64,000 nucleotides of DNA, from contig GG774889.1 of the NCBI GenBank assembly GCA_000163695.1, forward strand, positions 1,034,879-1,098,878, written 5' to 3'. This DNA comes from Bacteroidetes oral taxon 274 str. F0058. GTDB lineage: Bacteria; Bacteroidota; Bacteroidia; Bacteroidales; Paludibacteraceae. The position numbers and the translations under genes are program-made. This document shows, in pieces, positions 62,293 to 64,000 of the stretch. Within the stretch, counting starts at the first letter, position 1; every line of letters begins with the position of its first letter. Below the pieces are notes generated by a model. The model was given only the letters and a program-made list of their open reading frames with translations. It did not search any database and was not told the origin of the DNA.

Positions 62293-63690
62293 ATGGAAAG
62301 GGTAATGATAAAAACTGCCTTGGAGCGTAGAGACTTCGGCAATGAGATAAATGTAAAAGGTTGGGTCAGAACTCGCAGAGGAAACAAAAACGTGAGTTTC
62401 GTCGCCCTCAACGACGGCTCTACCGTCAATAATATTCAGATAGTGGTCGATGTTACCAAATTCCCCGAAGAGCAGCTGAAACTTATCACCACAGGAGCTG
62501 CTTTGTCCGTTTGCGGCGTACTTACCGAAAGTCTCGGACAGGGGCAGAGCGTCGAGATACAGGCACGTGAGATAGTGGTTTACGGTACTGCCAATCCCGA
62601 GGAGTACCCTTTGCAGAAAAAGGGTCATACGCTCGAATATCTCCGCGACATAGCTCATCTGCGACCTCGTACCAATACGTTCGGGGCTATATTCCGTATG
62701 CGTCATCAGATGGCAATGGCGATACACACGTTTTTTCACACTCGCGGGTTCGTTTATTTTCATACGCCGATAATCACGGCGAGCGACTGCGAGGGAGCGG
62801 GGCAGATGTTTCAGGTAACGACTCAGAACCTGTACAATCTTAAGAAGGACGAAAGCGGGCAGATAGACTACTCGTCGGACTTCTTCGGACAGCCCACGGC
62901 TCTTACCGTTTCCGGTCAGCTCGAAGGCGAGCTCGGGGCTATGGCTCTGGGAGCTATCTATACGTTCGGACCGACGTTCCGTGCCGAAAACTCCAACACC
63001 CCACGCCATTTGGCTGAGTTTTGGATGATAGAGCCCGAAGTGGCTTTCATAGAGATAGAAGAGAATATGCAGCTTGCACAGGATTTCGTGCAGTTCTGCG
63101 TAAATTGGGCGTTAGAACACTGCCGAGAGGATATAGAGTTTCTGGCAAAAATGTACGATAATGAGTTGATAGACCGTCTGAGGTTTGTCGTGGAAAACGA
63201 TTTCGTACGTCTCACCTATACCGAAGGTATCGAGATACTCAAAAAAGCCGTTGCCAAAGGCAAAAAGTTCGAATACCCTGTGGATTGGGGCACAGACTTG
63301 CAAAGCGAACACGAGCGTTACCTGGTCGAAGACTATTTCAAAAAGCCTGTGATACTGACCGATTATCCTAAGGATATTAAGTCGTTCTATATGAAGCAAA
63401 ACGACGATGGCAAGACGGTGCGTGCCATGGATGTGCTTTTCCCTCGTATCGGCGAGATTATCGGTGGTTCGCAGCGCGAAGAAGATTACGAAAAACTCCG
63501 TCGTAGAGCCGAAGAGATGGGGGTACCTACAAAAGATATCTGGTGGTATCTCGATACTCGTCGTTTCGGTACTGCTCCGCACTCGGGCTTCGGACTCGGT
63601 TTCGAGCGTCTGATGCTCTTCGTAACAGGTATGCAAAACATCCGCGACGTGATACCATTCCCTCGAACGCCTCACAACGCAAATTTCTAA
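62293..63690 (+). CDS. asnS: Asparaginyl-tRNA synthetase
   Basis: A 465-residue class IIb synthetase. The N-terminal OB anticodon-binding domain ([23 protein letters not shown]) is followed by the catalytic domain with motif 2 [20 protein letters not shown] and motif 3 [19 protein letters not shown], and the C terminus [12 protein letters not shown]. The [18 protein letters not shown] segment and the [12 protein letters not shown] sequence favour AsnRS over AspRS. Presence of asnS means Asn-tRNA can be made directly. Confidence 0.95.
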   Translation: MERVMIKTALERRDFGNEINVKGWVRTRRGNKNVSFVALNDGSTVNNIQIVVDVTKFPEEQLKLITTGAALSVCGVLTESLGQGQSVEIQAREIVVYGTANPEEYPLQKKGHTLEYLRDIAHLRPRTNTFGAIFRMRHQMAMAIHTFFHTRGFVYFHTPIITASDCEGAGQMFQVTTQNLYNLKKDESGQIDYSSDFFGQPTALTVSGQLEGELGAMALGAIYTFGPTFRAENSNTPRHLAEFWMIEPEVAFIEIEENMQLAQDFVQFCVNWALEHCREDIEFLAKMYDNELIDRLRFVVENDFVRLTYTEGIEILKKAVAKGKKFEYPVDWGTDLQSEHERYLVEDYFKKPVILTDYPKDIKSFYMKQNDDGKTVRAMDVLFPRIGEIIGGSQREEDYEKLRRRAEEMGVPTKDIWWYLDTRRFGTAPHSGFGLGFERLMLFVTGMQNIRDVIPFPRTPHNANF

Positions 63691-63738
63691 TAATTCACAG
63701 GTAATATTTTTAGGTTCAAGATAACTTTACGAAAGAAT

Positions 63739-63746
63739 TATCTTTG
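63739..63746 (+). promoter_or_regulatory. -7 box for the IS transposase
   Basis: TATCTTTG lies 17 bases before the transposase ATG at 63764. Confidence 0.5.
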
Positions 63747-63763
63747 TAAGTTATTTTGCTACA

Positions 63764-64000
63764 ATGAGAAACAAGTACATAAAAGTGACGCACATTTCAG
63801 AGAGAAAAACGAGAGAGATTATTCGTCTTTTCTGCCTCGATATCGAGGCAGAAAAGACGTCTGTTTTAACAAGTATTTCTCGCCCTACCATCAATAGGTT
63901 TTATAGAGCATTTAGAGAGCGTATAGCTGAATTATGCGAGGCGGAAAGCCCATTTACAAATGGAGAAGTCGAGTTGGACGAAAGCTATTTCGGGGCACGC
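63764..64000 (+). CDS. IS1595-family (ISXO2-like) transposase, N-terminal part
   Basis: 79 codons are visible before the window ends. The N terminus holds a helix-turn-helix-like region (SISRPTINRFYRAFRERI), and GEVELDESYFGAR at the end is the characteristic first DDE Asp motif (ELDESYFG) of ISXO2-like transposases. The frame is open to base 64000, so intactness cannot be judged. It lies immediately after asnS and has its own promoter box. Confidence 0.85.
   Translation, partial: MRNKYIKVTHISERKTREIIRLFCLDIEAEKTSVLTSISRPTINRFYRAFRERIAELCEAESPFTNGEVELDESYFGAR

Larger units (their letters stand above)
63691..64000 (+). mobile_element. Left part of an IS1595-family insertion sequence
   Basis: The element is defined by its transposase gene. 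Its left end lies somewhere between the asnS stop codon and 63763. An inverted pair AAGATAA/TTATCTT lies near 63719-63744, but the exact terminal repeat cannot be set without the right end, which is outside the window. Confidence 0.5.

Overview
The window comes from a member of the Bacteroidales, most like the Porphyromonadaceae-type lineages. The evidence is a gliding/type IX secretion gene (gldJ) at the left edge, two surface proteins whose C-terminal tails resemble type IX sorting domains, a TamL outer-membrane lipoprotein, several families found mainly in Bacteroidetes (DUF4827, DUF4251, DUF6132), and the Bacteroidetes promoter -7 box TAnnTTTG in front of genes on both strands. No rRNA, CRISPR array or complete prophage is visible. 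The species cannot be named from sequence alone.

Left part (1-16.5 kb): 3' end of gldJ, a lone PstS-like lipoprotein, a FeoA-FeoB fusion iron transporter, a DMP19-family protein, a retropepsin-like membrane protein, an exported thioredoxin lipoprotein, a DUF6132 protein, a stand-alone fragment resembling the N-terminal domain of PrmA, a CitMHS_2-type transporter, rsmI with a family 2 glycosyltransferase, tRNA-Gln(TTG), SemiSWEET, mscS with tamL, an orphan FecE-type ATPase, an IMPACT/YigZ protein and a second tRNA-Gln(CTG).

Middle (16.5-40.5 kb): a heavy-metal P-type ATPase coupled to NAD(P)HX repair, kbl, a DUF454 protein, ackA, an open reading frame holding only the C-terminal half of isoleucyl-tRNA synthetase, the first of two seven-repeat lipoproteins, a heptamer tandem array next to the prfC promoter, prfC, a YiiX-like hydrolase, an A+T-rich SIR2-HerA two-gene defence module, a U32 RNA-hydroxylase-type protein, wzx/wzy, a second heptamer array, serS and the second seven-repeat lipoprotein.

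Right part (40.5-64 kb): glmM with DUF4827 and DUF4251 proteins, an OmpA-family protein, a minus-strand run of a LysM protein, nadC, ETF:quinone oxidoreductase and a one-chain EtfB-EtfA fusion, then gpsA, a nitroreductase, a truncated integrase start beside an A+T-rich unknown exported protein, two leucine-rich-repeat surface proteins, an M48 protease with sppA, asnS and the beginning of an IS1595-family transposase cut by the window edge.

Most of the window is core housekeeping and envelope biology. The accessory signal is concentrated in the SIR2-HerA island, the repeat arrays and repeat lipoproteins, the integrase fragment with its A+T-rich neighbour, the IS at the right edge, and the split or truncated housekeeping genes (ileS 3' half, prmA 5' domain).
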